DNA of 64,000 bases from JAPHTQ01 sp050299175 (GTDB lineage Bacteria > Pseudomonadota > Gammaproteobacteria > Thiohalomonadales > Thiohalomonadaceae). Positions 25,739 to 34,872 of this stretch are shown here, piece after piece. The stretch spans positions 1 to 64,000 of the forward strand of contig JBNKVM010000062.1 of assembly GCA_050299175.1 (NCBI GenBank), in the 5' to 3' direction. Made by a program: the position numbers and the translations under genes. The notes under the pieces are model-generated. The model was not told where the DNA came from, did no database searches, and was given only the letters and a program-made list of their open reading frames with translations. The first letter of the stretch is position 1. Every line of letters starts with the position of its first letter.

Positions 25739-26901
25739 TATGCGTCACCCCCTTCATCGTCTTCGGTCGGATCGCGACGCAGATCATCCGGGATCGGCAG
25801 GTCATGCATTTCGTGCATCTCTTCGCGACGATAGATCGGGCTCTGCTTGAGCTGATAGACATAGGCCAGCACCTGGGCCACGGCACGGTAGAGCCCTTCC
25901 GGGATCGGCATATTCAATTCAGTGCTGAAGTAGAGTGCGCGAGCCAGTGGAGGAGCGGAGAGAATCGGCACATCGTTCTCACCGGCCACGCTACGGATGC
26001 GTCCGGCCAGCAGTTCGCTACCTTTGGCCACCACGATCGGCGCACTCATTTTGGTCGGCTGGTAACGCAGCGCTACGGCAAAGTGGGTCGGGTTGGTGAC
26101 CACCACATCCGCCTTGGGCACCTCTTCCATCATGCGCCGCTGCGCCATCTCCTGCTGCAGACGGCGCTGGCGTCCCTTGATCTCGGGACTACCTTCAGTT
26201 TGTTTGAACTCTTCCTTGATCTCCTGGCGGGTCATCTTCAATTGACGGCGGTAGTCCCACAGTTGAAACGGCACATCGATAGCCGCCACCAGTAACAAAA
26301 CGGCACTGAGAAACAGAAACGCCCATGCCAGCAGATCACCGGCGTGACTCATCGCCTGTTGCAGCGGTTCAGCGCCAAGACCGAGGAACTGCTCACCCTG
26401 CAGCCTGAGCAGCAGCAGCGCCACGGCTGCCACCAAAGTGAATTTGGCCAACCCCTTGAGCATCTCCATCACTCCGCGCCAGGCGAAGACCCGGCCCAGC
26501 CCTTTGACCGGATCGAGTTTCTCCCACTTAAAGGCCATCGCCTGAGTGGAAAAACTCCAACCGCCGAGGGCCATCGAAGCGCCCATCACTGCGAGCAAAA
26601 TGAGGATGAAAAAGGGCAGAAAGATCCACAATGCCTCGAGGATCGAATCGCTCAACGCAGAGGTCATTGCGCCATCGTCGAAGGCCATGCTGCGCGGAAT
26701 AATGAAGTCGTTGTGCAACAGATCAGCCATACCGCGAATCAAATTGTCACCCATACCGATAAATGCGGTCGCCGCCATCATTAAAGCCACCACGGTATTG
26801 AGTTCACGGGAACGGGCGATCTGCCCTTTCTCCCGCGCCTCGCGCAGACGTTTGGGGGTCGCCTCTTCCGTGCGTTCCTGGCCGTCGCTATTTTCTGCCA
26901 T
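25738..26901 (-). CDS. flhB: Flagellar export gate protein FlhB
   Basis: 387 residues: basic N-terminus GQERTEEATPKRLREAREKGQIARS, four transmembrane helices, and a cytoplasmic domain with the autocleavage motif NPTH in VVTNPTHFAVALRY. Autocleavage between Asn and Pro switches export specificity when the hook is complete, together with FliK. The tail PLARALYFSTELNMPIPEGLYRAVAQVLAYVY is intact, so the separate FlhB-tail protein at 8218 is not needed to repair it. Confidence 0.97.
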   Translation of the reverse strand: MAENSDGQERTEEATPKRLREAREKGQIARSRELNTVVALMMAATAFIGMGDNLIRGMADLLHNDFIIPRSMAFDDGAMTSALSDSILEALWIFLPFFILILLAVMGASMALGGWSFSTQAMAFKWEKLDPVKGLGRVFAWRGVMEMLKGLAKFTLVAAVALLLLRLQGEQFLGLGAEPLQQAMSHAGDLLAWAFLFLSAVLLLVAAIDVPFQLWDYRRQLKMTRQEIKEEFKQTEGSPEIKGRQRRLQQEMAQRRMMEEVPKADVVVTNPTHFAVALRYQPTKMSAPIVVAKGSELLAGRIRSVAGENDVPILSAPPLARALYFSTELNMPIPEGLYRAVAQVLAYVYQLKQSPIYRREEMHEMHDLPIPDDLRRDPTEDDEGGDA

Positions 26902-27692
26902 TAGCGCGTACCTCCCAGCAACAGATATTGAATCAGGTCAAAGCCGCGTTCGAGGATCTGGGCGAACTGCGGTACCACACTCGGCAGGGTGTAGAGGATC
27001 ACCACAAAGCCCATGATCATTGCCACCGGGAAACCGATAGCGAAAATATTCAGCTGCGGTGCGGAACGGGCCATCACGCCGAAGGCGATATTCACCACCA
27101 GCAGCGAGGCCATTGCCGGCAGCGCCAGCCACAGGGCACCGGCAAACATCTGCGTGCCCCAGGCAGCGATGGCATGAAAGCCGTCAGCATCAATACCGGT
27201 CTCACCGATCGGCAATAACTGGAAGCTCTCAGCTAATAGGCGAATTAAAATCAGATGCCCATTCATGCCGAGGAACAGCAGCGTGGTCATGAGAATGTAG
27301 AGTTGGCTCAGTACCGGCACCTGGGTACCGTTCTGCGGGTCAACCATGGAAGCGAAACCGAGCCCCATCTGCATCGCGATCAACTGGCCGCCGGTGACGA
27401 TGGCGGAGAAAACCAGCATCAGGGAAAACCCCATCGCCGCACCAATCAGCAGTTGCTGCAGGACGATGGCAATGGCCGACCAGGAGAAAGGTGTGACCTG
27501 CGGTACCGAAGGGATCAGGGGCATCACCAGCAGGGTCACCGCCAACGCCAGCATCAAACGTACCCGCACCGGGATATTGCTGGAGCCAGTCACCGGCGCC
27601 ACCATGAACAGGGTACCAATACGGAAAAACGGCCAGAGAAAACTGCCGACCCAAGCTGTGATTTCCGCCATTGTCAGGTGCATGGTCATCAA
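26901..27692 (-). CDS. fliR: Flagellar export protein FliR
   Basis: 263 residues with six hydrophobic segments; FRIGTLFMVAPVTGSSNIPVRVRLMLALAVT near the N-terminus and FSAIVTGGQLIAMQMGLGFASMVDP are typical of FliR. Part of the FliPQR core channel. The start overlaps the fliQ stop by 4 bases, and its end abuts the flhB start with a one-base overlap; a Met a few codons in could also serve. Confidence 0.95.
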   Translation of the reverse strand: MMTMHLTMAEITAWVGSFLWPFFRIGTLFMVAPVTGSSNIPVRVRLMLALAVTLLVMPLIPSVPQVTPFSWSAIAIVLQQLLIGAAMGFSLMLVFSAIVTGGQLIAMQMGLGFASMVDPQNGTQVPVLSQLYILMTTLLFLGMNGHLILIRLLAESFQLLPIGETGIDADGFHAIAAWGTQMFAGALWLALPAMASLLVVNIAFGVMARSAPQLNIFAIGFPVAMIMGFVVILYTLPSVVPQFAQILERGFDLIQYLLLGGTR

Positions 27693-27958
27693 CCTATCAA
27701 CGTCGGTACGTTATCGAACAGGCGCTGGGTAAAATCGAGCAGGGCCTGCAACATCCACGGCCCGGCCAGCATCAGCACCACCAGGGTGACCAGCAGCTTG
27801 GGAATAAAACTGAGGGTCATTTCGTTAATCTGGGTCGCCGCCTGGAACATCGCTACCAGCAAACCGACAAACAGCGCGGGTAACAGCACGATGAGGATCA
27901 GCACCACCAGTAACTCCAGGGTCTGCTGAAAAACACTCATCACGGTTTCCGGGCTCAT
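27689..27958 (-). CDS. fliQ: Flagellar export protein FliQ
   Basis: 89 residues with two transmembrane helices (LLVVLILIVLLPALFVGLLVAMFQ and LVTLVVLMLAGPWMLQALLDF) separated by ATQINEMTLSFIPK, the conserved loop of FliQ. Sits 12 bases after fliP and overlaps fliR by 4 bases. Confidence 0.96.
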   Translation of the reverse strand: MSPETVMSVFQQTLELLVVLILIVLLPALFVGLLVAMFQAATQINEMTLSFIPKLLVTLVVLMLAGPWMLQALLDFTQRLFDNVPTLIG

Positions 27959-27970
27959 GACCGTTCTCCC

Positions 27971-28714
27971 CTACTGCGTCACGTAAAAACTGGAGGCCAG
28001 AGTATTCATCACCAGCGACCAGCCATCGACCAGGACGAACAACATAATCTTGAACGGCAGGGAGATAATCATTGGCGAGAGCATCATCATACCCATCGAC
28101 ATCAATACACTGGCGACCACCAAATCGATCACCAGAAAAGGAATAAACAGCAGAAAACCGATCTGAAAGGCGGTCTTCAATTCGCTGGTGACAAAGGCAG
28201 GAACCAACACCGTTAGCGGTACATCGTCGGGGGTCTCATAACCCTTTTCGTTCCCCGACATGCCTGCAAACAGCTCCAGATCCGGTTCGCGTACCTGATT
28301 CATCATGAACTGATGCAACGGCTTGCTCGCTGCCTTGAGTGCATCATTCATCTGCAGCTTTTCACTGAAGTAGGGCTGGATCGCCTCGCTGTTAATGCGT
28401 TCGAACACTGGAGCCATGACGAAGAAGGTCAGAAACAGCGACAGACCAACCAACACCTGACCGGACGGTGCCTGCATCAAACCGATCGCCTGGCGCAGGA
28501 TCGCCAGCACGATGATGATGCGGGTAAACGAAGTCATCATCATCACCGCCGCCGGGATGAAGGTGAGCAGGGTCATCAACAGCAACAGTTGGATGCTGAG
28601 ACTGTAGCTCTGCTCGCCGTTGGCCGCGGTAGTAACGGTTACCGCCTCCAGCCCCGGTTGGGCAATGGCGGCGATGGGAAAGAGAAGAACGAGGATGGAG
28701 AAGAGGCGCTTCAT
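27971..28714 (-). CDS. fliP: Flagellar export protein FliP
   Basis: 247 residues with a cleavable signal peptide (MKRLFSILVLLFPIAAIAQPG), which is typical of FliP, then transmembrane helices with MMTSFTRIIIVLAILRQAIG and a conserved C-terminal block VMSMGMMMLSPMIISLPFKIMLFVLVDGW (positions about 203-233). Five copies form the core of the export channel. Overlaps the fliO stop by 4 bases. Confidence 0.97.
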   Translation of the reverse strand: MKRLFSILVLLFPIAAIAQPGLEAVTVTTAANGEQSYSLSIQLLLLMTLLTFIPAAVMMMTSFTRIIIVLAILRQAIGLMQAPSGQVLVGLSLFLTFFVMAPVFERINSEAIQPYFSEKLQMNDALKAASKPLHQFMMNQVREPDLELFAGMSGNEKGYETPDDVPLTVLVPAFVTSELKTAFQIGFLLFIPFLVIDLVVASVLMSMGMMMLSPMIISLPFKIMLFVLVDGWSLVMNTLASSFYVTQ

Positions 28715-29163
28715 TGCTGCCCTCCGCCGCGCTTTTTCAGTACCGCGGCCAGGCGCTCGGAAAAATTTTCTGCGCCAGCAGCACTGTTGTTAGCAGGTTG
28801 CATCACCGGGCTATCGAAAACATGCAGGGTGCGGACATTGCCCTGCGCGACACCCAACAGGATTTGGGTCTCACCCGCCTGTACCAATACCACCCGCTCA
28901 CGTTGACCGACGGAAACCGAGGCGAGTAGACGCAACGCGCCCTGTCCGGCGAAGTTGCCGAAACTCATGTGGCGAAACAGCCATGCGGCGACACCGATTA
29001 ACAATAAAACGAAAAGCAGCGCGAAGAAGACCTGCAATACATCGCCCGCGCCCAGCGGTTCACTCAAACGCGCCGCCGCTTTCGGCAACTTCTCCGCCTC
29101 TGCCGCGTAGAGTGCAGGCGACAGGAGAGAGAGCAGCAGGGAAAACAGCAGTCGTTTGATCAT
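28711..29163 (-). CDS. fliO: Flagellar assembly protein FliO
   Basis: 150 residues: signal peptide (MIKRLLFSLLLSLLSPALYA), one transmembrane helix (VFFALLFVLLLIGVAAWLFR) and a small cytoplasmic beta domain (LLASVSVGQRERVVLVQAGETQILLGVA) that is the FliO signature. Helps FliP ring assembly. 12 bases downstream of fliN. Confidence 0.92.
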   Translation of the reverse strand: MIKRLLFSLLLSLLSPALYAAEAEKLPKAAARLSEPLGAGDVLQVFFALLFVLLLIGVAAWLFRHMSFGNFAGQGALRLLASVSVGQRERVVLVQAGETQILLGVAQGNVRTLHVFDSPVMQPANNSAAGAENFSERLAAVLKKRGGGQQ

Positions 29164-29175
29164 TGGCTGACACCA

Positions 29176-29574
29176 TTATTTAAGTTTCTTGACCCGTTCA
29201 GCAGGGCTGATTACGTCAGTCAGGCGGATACCGTATTTCTCGTTGACCACCACCACCTCACCGTGGGCGATAAGCGTGCCGTTGACCATCACATCCAGCG
29301 GTTCACCCGCCAGGCGATCCAGTTCAACCACCGAGCCCTGGTTAAGTTGCAACAGGTTGCGGATGTTGATCTTGGTACGGCCAATCTCCATCGAAATGGT
29401 CACCGGGATGTCGAGAATGACATCGAGGTTGACGTCTTCCGAACCGGGGCCGGCCGCATCGTCCAGCAGTTCCTGCATCGGTGCAGGCTGTGCGTCGGTG
29501 GTAGCCTGCTCGGCCATCGCTTCTGCCCACTCGTCGCCGACTGCCTCTTCGTCTGTCGTGGTTTCGTCGTTCAT
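29176..29574 (-). CDS. fliN: Flagellar motor switch protein FliN
   Basis: 132 residues from the ATG at 29574, which has GGAG upstream; a GTG one codon earlier is possible. Acidic variable N-terminal 45 residues, then a SpoA domain (LDVILDIPVTISMEIGRTKINIRNLLQLNQGSVVELDRLAGEPLD...) complete to the KYGIRLTDVI ending. Forms the C-ring with FliM and FliG. Confidence 0.96.
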   Translation of the reverse strand: MNDETTTDEEAVGDEWAEAMAEQATTDAQPAPMQELLDDAAGPGSEDVNLDVILDIPVTISMEIGRTKINIRNLLQLNQGSVVELDRLAGEPLDVMVNGTLIAHGEVVVVNEKYGIRLTDVISPAERVKKLK

Positions 29575-29587
29575 CACTCAACTCCTC

Positions 29588-30577
29588 TTAACGACCGGGC
29601 TGAAAACGCTCGGCCGGTTTTACTACCTTGATCGCCAACTGTTTATTGGAAACACCCAACTTGCCGCGGAACACAGGGATATCTTCTGCGCGCAGACTAA
29701 CCAGTGCGGGCATCTCAATAGGAATAATGTCGCCTGCCTTGAGCCGGAGCACATCGCGCAGACTCAGGGTGGTTTCCGCCAAGGTGCTGCTCAATTCCAC
29801 TTCAGCATTCTTTACCTCAGCACGCATCGCGCCGAGCCAACGATCATCGATATCAGTGCGATCGCTCTGTACCCCGGCATCAAGGATGTCGCGGATCGGC
29901 TCCAGCATCGAATAGGGCATGGTGACGTGGATATCGCCGCCACCGCCTTCCAGTTCCACATGGATCTTGGAAACCACCACTACCTCGGTGGGGCTAACGA
30001 TGTTGGCAAACTGGGGGTTAACCTCACGGTTGATGTACTCGAAATGGACGTTCATCACCGGCGCCCAGGCGTCGTGCAGATCCTTGAACGCCAGTTCCAT
30101 CAGGATCTGGATTACACGCTGTTCGGTCGGGGTAAATTCACGCCCCTCGATCTTGGCGTGGAAGCGACCATCACCGCCAAAGAAGTTGTCCACCAGCATG
30201 TAGACCAGCTTCGGTTCGAACACCAGCAACGCGGTACCGCGCAGCGGCTTAATTTTGATCATGTTGAGACTGGTGGGAACGTAGAGGGTGTGGATGTACT
30301 CGGAGAATTTGAGCATATCGACGCCGCCGACGGAGAGTTCCGCGGAACGACGCAGCATATTGAACAGGCTGATACGGAATGAACGGGAGAAACGCTCGTT
30401 GACCATCTCCAGCGTGGGCATACGCCCACGGACAATACGATCCTCGCTGGCGAAGTCATAACGACGCGCCTCTTCCGACGGCATCCCCGCGTCGCTTTCG
30501 GTATCGACGTCGCCGCCGTTTACCCCGTGCAGCAGCGCGTCAATTTCGTCCTGGGAGAGAAGATCGGGATTGGCCAT
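29588..30577 (-). CDS. fliM: Flagellar motor switch protein FliM
   Basis: 329 residues. N-terminal CheY-P-binding peptide LLSQDEIDALLHG, middle FliM domain with LEMVNERFSRSFR and GRFHAKIEGREFTPTEQRV, and a C-terminal SpoA domain. Complete and typical. Starts 7 bases after the fliL stop. Confidence 0.97.
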   Translation of the reverse strand: MANPDLLSQDEIDALLHGVNGGDVDTESDAGMPSEEARRYDFASEDRIVRGRMPTLEMVNERFSRSFRISLFNMLRRSAELSVGGVDMLKFSEYIHTLYVPTSLNMIKIKPLRGTALLVFEPKLVYMLVDNFFGGDGRFHAKIEGREFTPTEQRVIQILMELAFKDLHDAWAPVMNVHFEYINREVNPQFANIVSPTEVVVVSKIHVELEGGGGDIHVTMPYSMLEPIRDILDAGVQSDRTDIDDRWLGAMRAEVKNAEVELSSTLAETTLSLRDVLRLKAGDIIPIEMPALVSLRAEDIPVFRGKLGVSNKQLAIKVVKPAERFQPGR

Positions 30578-30584
30578 GGCGCAC

Positions 30585-31112
30585 TCACTGCATCACAAAG
30601 CTGGTGAAATAGATCGCCTGAACCTTTCCCTTGATTCCGGCATGCCTTTTCAGAATTCCGTTAACCGCGCCGACGATCTGCCCGCGCAGCGCCTCCTTTC
30701 CTTCGCGACTATTGATGCCGTCGTAGCTCTGGCTGCCCAACAGCACCAGAATGTCGTTGCGCACCACAGGCATATTCTCTTCCACCGCGATCAACACCGC
30801 AGGATCGTAAGCCATCAATTGCAAATCCACCTGCAGGTACTTGGCCGGCTTGGGATCGGCAAAATTGACCACCATGGTCTCCAGCGGCAGGTAGAGCGGC
30901 TTCTTCGGCATATCCTTGGCCTCGCTCTCGCTCGCTTCAGTCTCGGTAGCTTCGCCTTCAGGCGTAGAGGACGTGCCGCTGATGAAAAACAGGGTGGCGC
31001 CAACGCTGGCCCCGATCAGCAGCACACCGACCAACGCCATGATAATGATGGTCTTTTTGCTGCCTGAGGCAGGTTTAACGTCCAGATCCAGATCTTCGTT
31101 CTCTTCAGCCAT
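30585..31112 (-). CDS. fliL: Flagellar basal-body-associated protein FliL
   Basis: 175 residues: a Lys-rich cytoplasmic start, one transmembrane helix (TIIIMALVGVLLIGASVGATLFF), an acidic linker, and the periplasmic FliL domain (YLPLETMVVNFADPKPAKYLQVDLQLMAYD). It supports stator function. First gene of the supercluster: AAGGA ribosome site, with a sigma-54-type promoter just upstream. Confidence 0.95.
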   Translation of the reverse strand: MAEENEDLDLDVKPASGSKKTIIIMALVGVLLIGASVGATLFFISGTSSTPEGEATETEASESEAKDMPKKPLYLPLETMVVNFADPKPAKYLQVDLQLMAYDPAVLIAVEENMPVVRNDILVLLGSQSYDGINSREGKEALRGQIVGAVNGILKRHAGIKGKVQAIYFTSFVMQ

Positions 31113-31144
31113 GAGTCGGTCCTTTTTCAGGTTATTGGGAGAAA

Positions 31145-31160
31145 TGCAAACTGTGTGCCA
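31145..31160 (-). promoter_or_regulatory. Sigma-54 (RpoN) promoter of the fliL operon
   Basis: Read on the minus strand, the site is TGGCACACAGTTTGCA, an excellent match to TGGCAC-N5-TTGCA with the -24 GG (31159-31158) and -12 GC (31147-31146) at the right spacing. Predicted transcription start is near 31134, about 22 bases before the fliL ATG. In polar flagellates the fliL operon is known to be RpoN plus FlrA/FleQ-dependent. Confidence 0.85.
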
Positions 31161-31247
31161 CAGAAATTGGCCGCATGAATTCGCTTTGAATTCATTAAGT
31201 TATAGCGCAGATGCGGAAGCAACGGCGACACTGCAGGGAAAAAGCGG

Positions 31248-31820
31248 TTATAGCGCCAAAAAGCCGTCACCGCCGCCGCTACGGAGGAAATGTTCACGGT
31301 AGTGTCGCAACTCGTCGATCGACTCGCGGATATCGTCCAGTGCCAGGTGGGCACCACTTTTCTTGAAGCTGCTGTAAACGTCAGGGCGCCAACGACGTGC
31401 CAGTTCCTTGAGGGTACTGACATCGAGGTTACGATAGTGGAAGAAGGCCTCCAGTTCAGGCATGCCACGGGCCAGGAAACGGCGATCCTGGCAGATAGTG
31501 TTGCCACACATGGGAGACTGGCGCGGATCGACATAGCGGGAGAGGAATTCGATGGTCTGTGCCTGGGCCTCCGCCTCATCGATCCGGCTCTCGCGCACTC
31601 GCTGCCACAGACCCGAAGCACCGTGATGATCACGATTCCATTGATCCATTCCCTCCATCACCTCTTCAGGCTGGTGGATCGCCAGGCTGGGCCCTTCGGC
31701 AAGGAGATTAAGGTTGGCATCGGTAACGATGGTGGCAATCTCAATGATTCGATCGCTGTCCGGATCGAGGCCTGTCATCTCCAGATCGATCCAGACGAGG
31801 TTATCCGGGTGTTTTTCCAT
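31248..31820 (-). CDS. orn: Oligoribonuclease
   Basis: 190 residues, a DEDDh 3'-5' exonuclease that degrades 2-5 nt RNAs and pGpG, so it also ends cyclic-di-GMP turnover. Motifs: DLEMTGLDP (ExoI), VWIDLE at the start, SPMCGNTICQDRRFL (ExoII) and HLALDDIRESIDELRHYR (ExoIII). Transcribed away from the M48 protease gene; located upstream of fliL on the same strand. Confidence 0.96.
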   Translation of the reverse strand: MEKHPDNLVWIDLEMTGLDPDSDRIIEIATIVTDANLNLLAEGPSLAIHQPEEVMEGMDQWNRDHHGASGLWQRVRESRIDEAEAQAQTIEFLSRYVDPRQSPMCGNTICQDRRFLARGMPELEAFFHYRNLDVSTLKELARRWRPDVYSSFKKSGAHLALDDIRESIDELRHYREHFLRSGGGDGFLAL

Positions 31821-31906
31821 CGTTAGACTCCGCTATATATCGCACTTACTTGCCAAGCATTCTAGCAAAAGCTAACCTGCTGCGACGCCCACAAAAACTA
31901 TTCATC

Positions 31907-33157
31907 ATGCATCTATTTACCCTGCTGTTCCTCACCATGCTGTTGTTGTCGACCGTGGTGGAACTGTGGCTGCTACGTCGCCAGATACAAACCGTTGCCG
32001 CGAATCGTGATCAGGTCCCCGCCGCCTTTGCGGAACAGATATCGCCCAGCGCCCACCGCAAGGCAGCCGATTACACCCTGAGCAAGGCACGCTTGCATCG
32101 CATCACGCTGATTTTCGACGCCTTGATTCTGCTGGCACTGACAGTCGGTGGTGGCCTGCAACTTCTCGATTCGTTGACCCACGATTTGCCTTGGCCAGCA
32201 ATTGCCGAAGGAACCATCTTCATCCTCGGCTTTCTCCTGCTCAGCTATCTGCTGGAGTTGCCGTTTGCTATCTATCGCACCTTCCGTATCGAACAGCAAT
32301 TCGGTTTTAACCACACCACACCACGATTGTTTTTCTTTGACATGCTTAAACAACTGTTGCTGATGCTGGCGCTGATCACTCCGCTGATCGCATTGGTGCT
32401 GTGGCTGATGGAGAGCGCGGGCGAATGGTGGTGGCTCTATGTCTGGCTGGTATGGAGTGGATTTTCGCTGCTAATGATGTGGGCCTATCCCGCGATCATC
32501 GCCCCGCTGTTCAACAAGTTCTCCCCGCTGGAGGACGAAAACCTGCGCCAGCGTATCGACGACCTGTTGCAACGCTGCGGCTTCAAATCGAACGGTATTT
32601 TCGTCATGGATGGCTCGCGTCGATCCAGCCACGGCAATGCCTATTTCTCCGGCATGGGCGGCAACAAACGTATCGTCTTCTTCGATACCCTGCTGGAGAG
32701 CCTCAACGACAACGAGATCGAGGCAGTACTGGCCCATGAACTGGGCCATTTCCGTAACAAACATATCCGCAACCGCCTGCTGTTGAGCATGGCGCTCAGC
32801 CTCGCTGGTCTCGCACTGCTGGGCTGGTTGATCGAGCAACCCTGGTTCTTTACCTCACTGGGTATCGACACCCCGTCGGCCCACGCAGCACTGGTGCTGT
32901 TTATGCTGACGCTCCCGGTGTTTACCTTCTTCATCAAACCGCTCTCCTCTTTCGCCATGCGCAAACAGGAGTTCGAGGCCGACGACTTCGCCGCCGAGCA
33001 GTCCGACGCCCGGACCATGATCGGGGCACTGGTAAAACTGTATGAAGAGAACGCCAGCACCCTGACGCCGGACCCACTCTACTCTTCGTTCCACGACAGC
33101 CATCCTCCAGCACCGGTGCGTATCGCCAGATTGTCCGCTAAACTCGAAACAGGTTGA
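31907..33157 (+). CDS. M48 family (Ste24/CAAX prenyl protease 1-like) metallopeptidase
   Basis: 416 residues from the ATG at 31907; a TTG frame start at 31850 adds an atypical leader. Several transmembrane helices, an N-terminal M48 segment with FRIEQQFGFNHTTPRLFFFDMLK, and the zinc-binding HELGHFRNKH with the third ligand Glu in EFEADDFAAEQ. VMDGSRRSSHGNAYFSGMGGNKRIVFFDTLL is typical of Ste24-like enzymes. Likely an inner-membrane quality-control protease; substrate unknown. No clear ribosome site is visible. Confidence 0.9.
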   Translation: MHLFTLLFLTMLLLSTVVELWLLRRQIQTVAANRDQVPAAFAEQISPSAHRKAADYTLSKARLHRITLIFDALILLALTVGGGLQLLDSLTHDLPWPAIAEGTIFILGFLLLSYLLELPFAIYRTFRIEQQFGFNHTTPRLFFFDMLKQLLLMLALITPLIALVLWLMESAGEWWWLYVWLVWSGFSLLMMWAYPAIIAPLFNKFSPLEDENLRQRIDDLLQRCGFKSNGIFVMDGSRRSSHGNAYFSGMGGNKRIVFFDTLLESLNDNEIEAVLAHELGHFRNKHIRNRLLLSMALSLAGLALLGWLIEQPWFFTSLGIDTPSAHAALVLFMLTLPVFTFFIKPLSSFAMRKQEFEADDFAAEQSDARTMIGALVKLYEENASTLTPDPLYSSFHDSHPPAPVRIARLSAKLETG

Positions 33158-33174
33158 TATTCACGGAGTCGCCC

Positions 33175-33474
33175 ATGAAAACGGCCCTGCAATTAACGTT
33201 GTTATTTTCTCTTGCTATCCTGCCCTTCACCGCCAACGCGGATATCAAGCGAGGTATGAAACTGCATGAAGAAAACTGTATTGCCTGCCATAGCTCGCGC
33301 TACGGCAATGACGGCACCGAGATATACACTCGCCCCAACCACCGCATAAAAAATCTCGCTGCGCTGGAGACACAGGTTCGTCGCTGCAAAGACAATATTG
33401 GCCTGACCTGGTTCGACGATGAGGTGGACGACGTGGTCAATTACCTCAACAAGACCTTCTATCAGTTCAAATAA
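33175..33474 (+). CDS. Small periplasmic cytochrome c
   Basis: 99 residues from the ATG at 33175 (ACGGAG upstream). Signal peptide MKTALQLTLLFSLAILPFTANA, haem-binding CIACH near residue 37, and a helical C-terminal half (WFDDEVDDVVNYLNKTFYQF). I see no Met in the usual C-terminal ligand position (the C-terminal half lacks Met), so the distal ligand may be His (NHRIKNL) or absent. Single-haem electron carrier or sensor. Ends one base before the pterin dehydratase start. Confidence 0.86.
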   Translation: MKTALQLTLLFSLAILPFTANADIKRGMKLHEENCIACHSSRYGNDGTEIYTRPNHRIKNLAALETQVRRCKDNIGLTWFDDEVDDVVNYLNKTFYQFK

Positions 33475-33475
33475 G

Positions 33476-33808
33476 ATGTCTGAACTGAGCCAACAGCACT
33501 GTATCGACAAGGAACAGGGACTGCGCCTGCTGGATAAAGGCGAGAGCGATAATTATCTGGCGCAACTCGAAGGCTGGCAGCTCATCGACAGCGGCAATGT
33601 GTTGCAGAAGGAGTTCCGTTTCAAGGATTATTACCAGACCATCGCTTTCGTTAATGTGATCGCCTGGATCGCCAACCGGGAAAATCACCATCCCGATCTG
33701 GAAGTAGGTTACAACCGTTGCCAGGTCAACTACACCACCCATGAGGTTAATGGCCTCTCGATCAACGATTTCATCTGCGCCGCCAGAATCGATGCGCTCG
33801 ATTCATGA
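33476..33808 (+). CDS. phhB: 4a-hydroxytetrahydrobiopterin dehydratase (PhhB/DCoH)
   Basis: 110 residues starting one base after the cytochrome stop codon. Recycles 4a-hydroxytetrahydropterin. The active motif ENHHPDLEVGYNRCQVNYTTH contains the conserved HHPD and final His. No phenylalanine hydroxylase gene is nearby, so the protein may act in molybdenum-cofactor or general pterin repair, as proposed for other orphan PhhB proteins. Confidence 0.92.
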   Translation: MSELSQQHCIDKEQGLRLLDKGESDNYLAQLEGWQLIDSGNVLQKEFRFKDYYQTIAFVNVIAWIANRENHHPDLEVGYNRCQVNYTTHEVNGLSINDFICAARIDALDS

Positions 33809-33844
33809 TCGGCCATTACCGCGTCACTCGATCATTCATACCTT

Positions 33845-34858
33845 ATGGCGAAACGTAAGTTAAATCGTCGCCAGCAGTGGCGTATCGAAAAAATTCAGCA
33901 GGAACGACAGCAGCGCGCCGAACGCAAAGCGGCACGGCAAAGTATCGATGAGGATGCCACCCGCTCACTGGGTGTGGAACAGGAAGGATTACTGGTTGCC
34001 AACTACGGCGCCAGTGTGGAAATCGAAGACAACAACGGCACGAGCCATCGCTGTCTGTTGCGACAAAACCTGCCATCACTGGTCACTGGCGATCGAGTGG
34101 TGTGGCAAGCCGCCAGCGAGGGTGGTGTGGTCAGTGCCCTGATACCTCGCCGCTCGGTACTCAGCCGCCCTGATCAGCTCGGTGAACAGAAACCGGTTGC
34201 CGCCAACATCGATCAAATTCTGGTGGTGGCAGCAGCAGCTCCTGAATTCAGTCCTGAACTCATCGATCAGTATCTCGCCGCAGCAGAATTGACTGGTATC
34301 AGACCCGTGCTAGTGTTCAATAAAATCGATCTGGTGGATGAGGAAAAACGTGCCGCGATAGAGGAACTGCTGCAACGCTATCGCCGCATCGGCTACGACA
34401 TTGTTGAAACCAGCACCAAAGCGAGCCACGGTCTGGACAGCCTGCGGCAACAACTTCAGGGCAAGACCAGTGTGTTTGTTGGCCAGTCGGGGGTAGGTAA
34501 GTCTTCACTGGTCAAGGCATTACTGCCCGATCGTGATATCGTAGTGGGAGAACTCTCCCAACAAAGCGGACTGGGCCAGCACACCACCAGCACCGCGCGG
34601 CTTTACCACCTGCCCGATGGCGGCGCATTAATCGATTCGCCGGGAGTACGGGAATTCCGCCTCTGGCCGATGAGCCGCATGGAACTGGCCCACGGCTTTC
34701 GCGAGTTCACACCCTATCTCGGAAAATGTCGCTTCCGCGACTGCCAGCACGAAACGGAACCACAGTGTGCACTGCGTGAAGCGATAGAGAAGGGGGAAAT
34801 CAATGCGCGCAGGCTGGAGAGTTATCGACGGCTTTGCCAGCAACAGGAATCCAGTTAG
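33845..34858 (+). CDS. rsgA: Ribosome small-subunit-dependent GTPase RsgA
   Basis: 337 residues. N-terminal basic extension and OB fold, then circularly permuted GTPase motifs in the order G4 (FNKIDLVD), G1 (GQSGVGKSSLVKALL), G3 (DSPGVREF), and a C-terminal zinc finger CRFRDCQHETEPQC. Assists late 30S maturation. Orn and rsgA are often neighbours in gammaproteobacteria, as here within 2 kb. Confidence 0.96.
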   Translation: MAKRKLNRRQQWRIEKIQQERQQRAERKAARQSIDEDATRSLGVEQEGLLVANYGASVEIEDNNGTSHRCLLRQNLPSLVTGDRVVWQAASEGGVVSALIPRRSVLSRPDQLGEQKPVAANIDQILVVAAAAPEFSPELIDQYLAAAELTGIRPVLVFNKIDLVDEEKRAAIEELLQRYRRIGYDIVETSTKASHGLDSLRQQLQGKTSVFVGQSGVGKSSLVKALLPDRDIVVGELSQQSGLGQHTTSTARLYHLPDGGALIDSPGVREFRLWPMSRMELAHGFREFTPYLGKCRFRDCQHETEPQCALREAIEKGEINARRLESYRRLCQQQESS

Positions 34859-34872
34859 ACAGAAGAGCAGCA

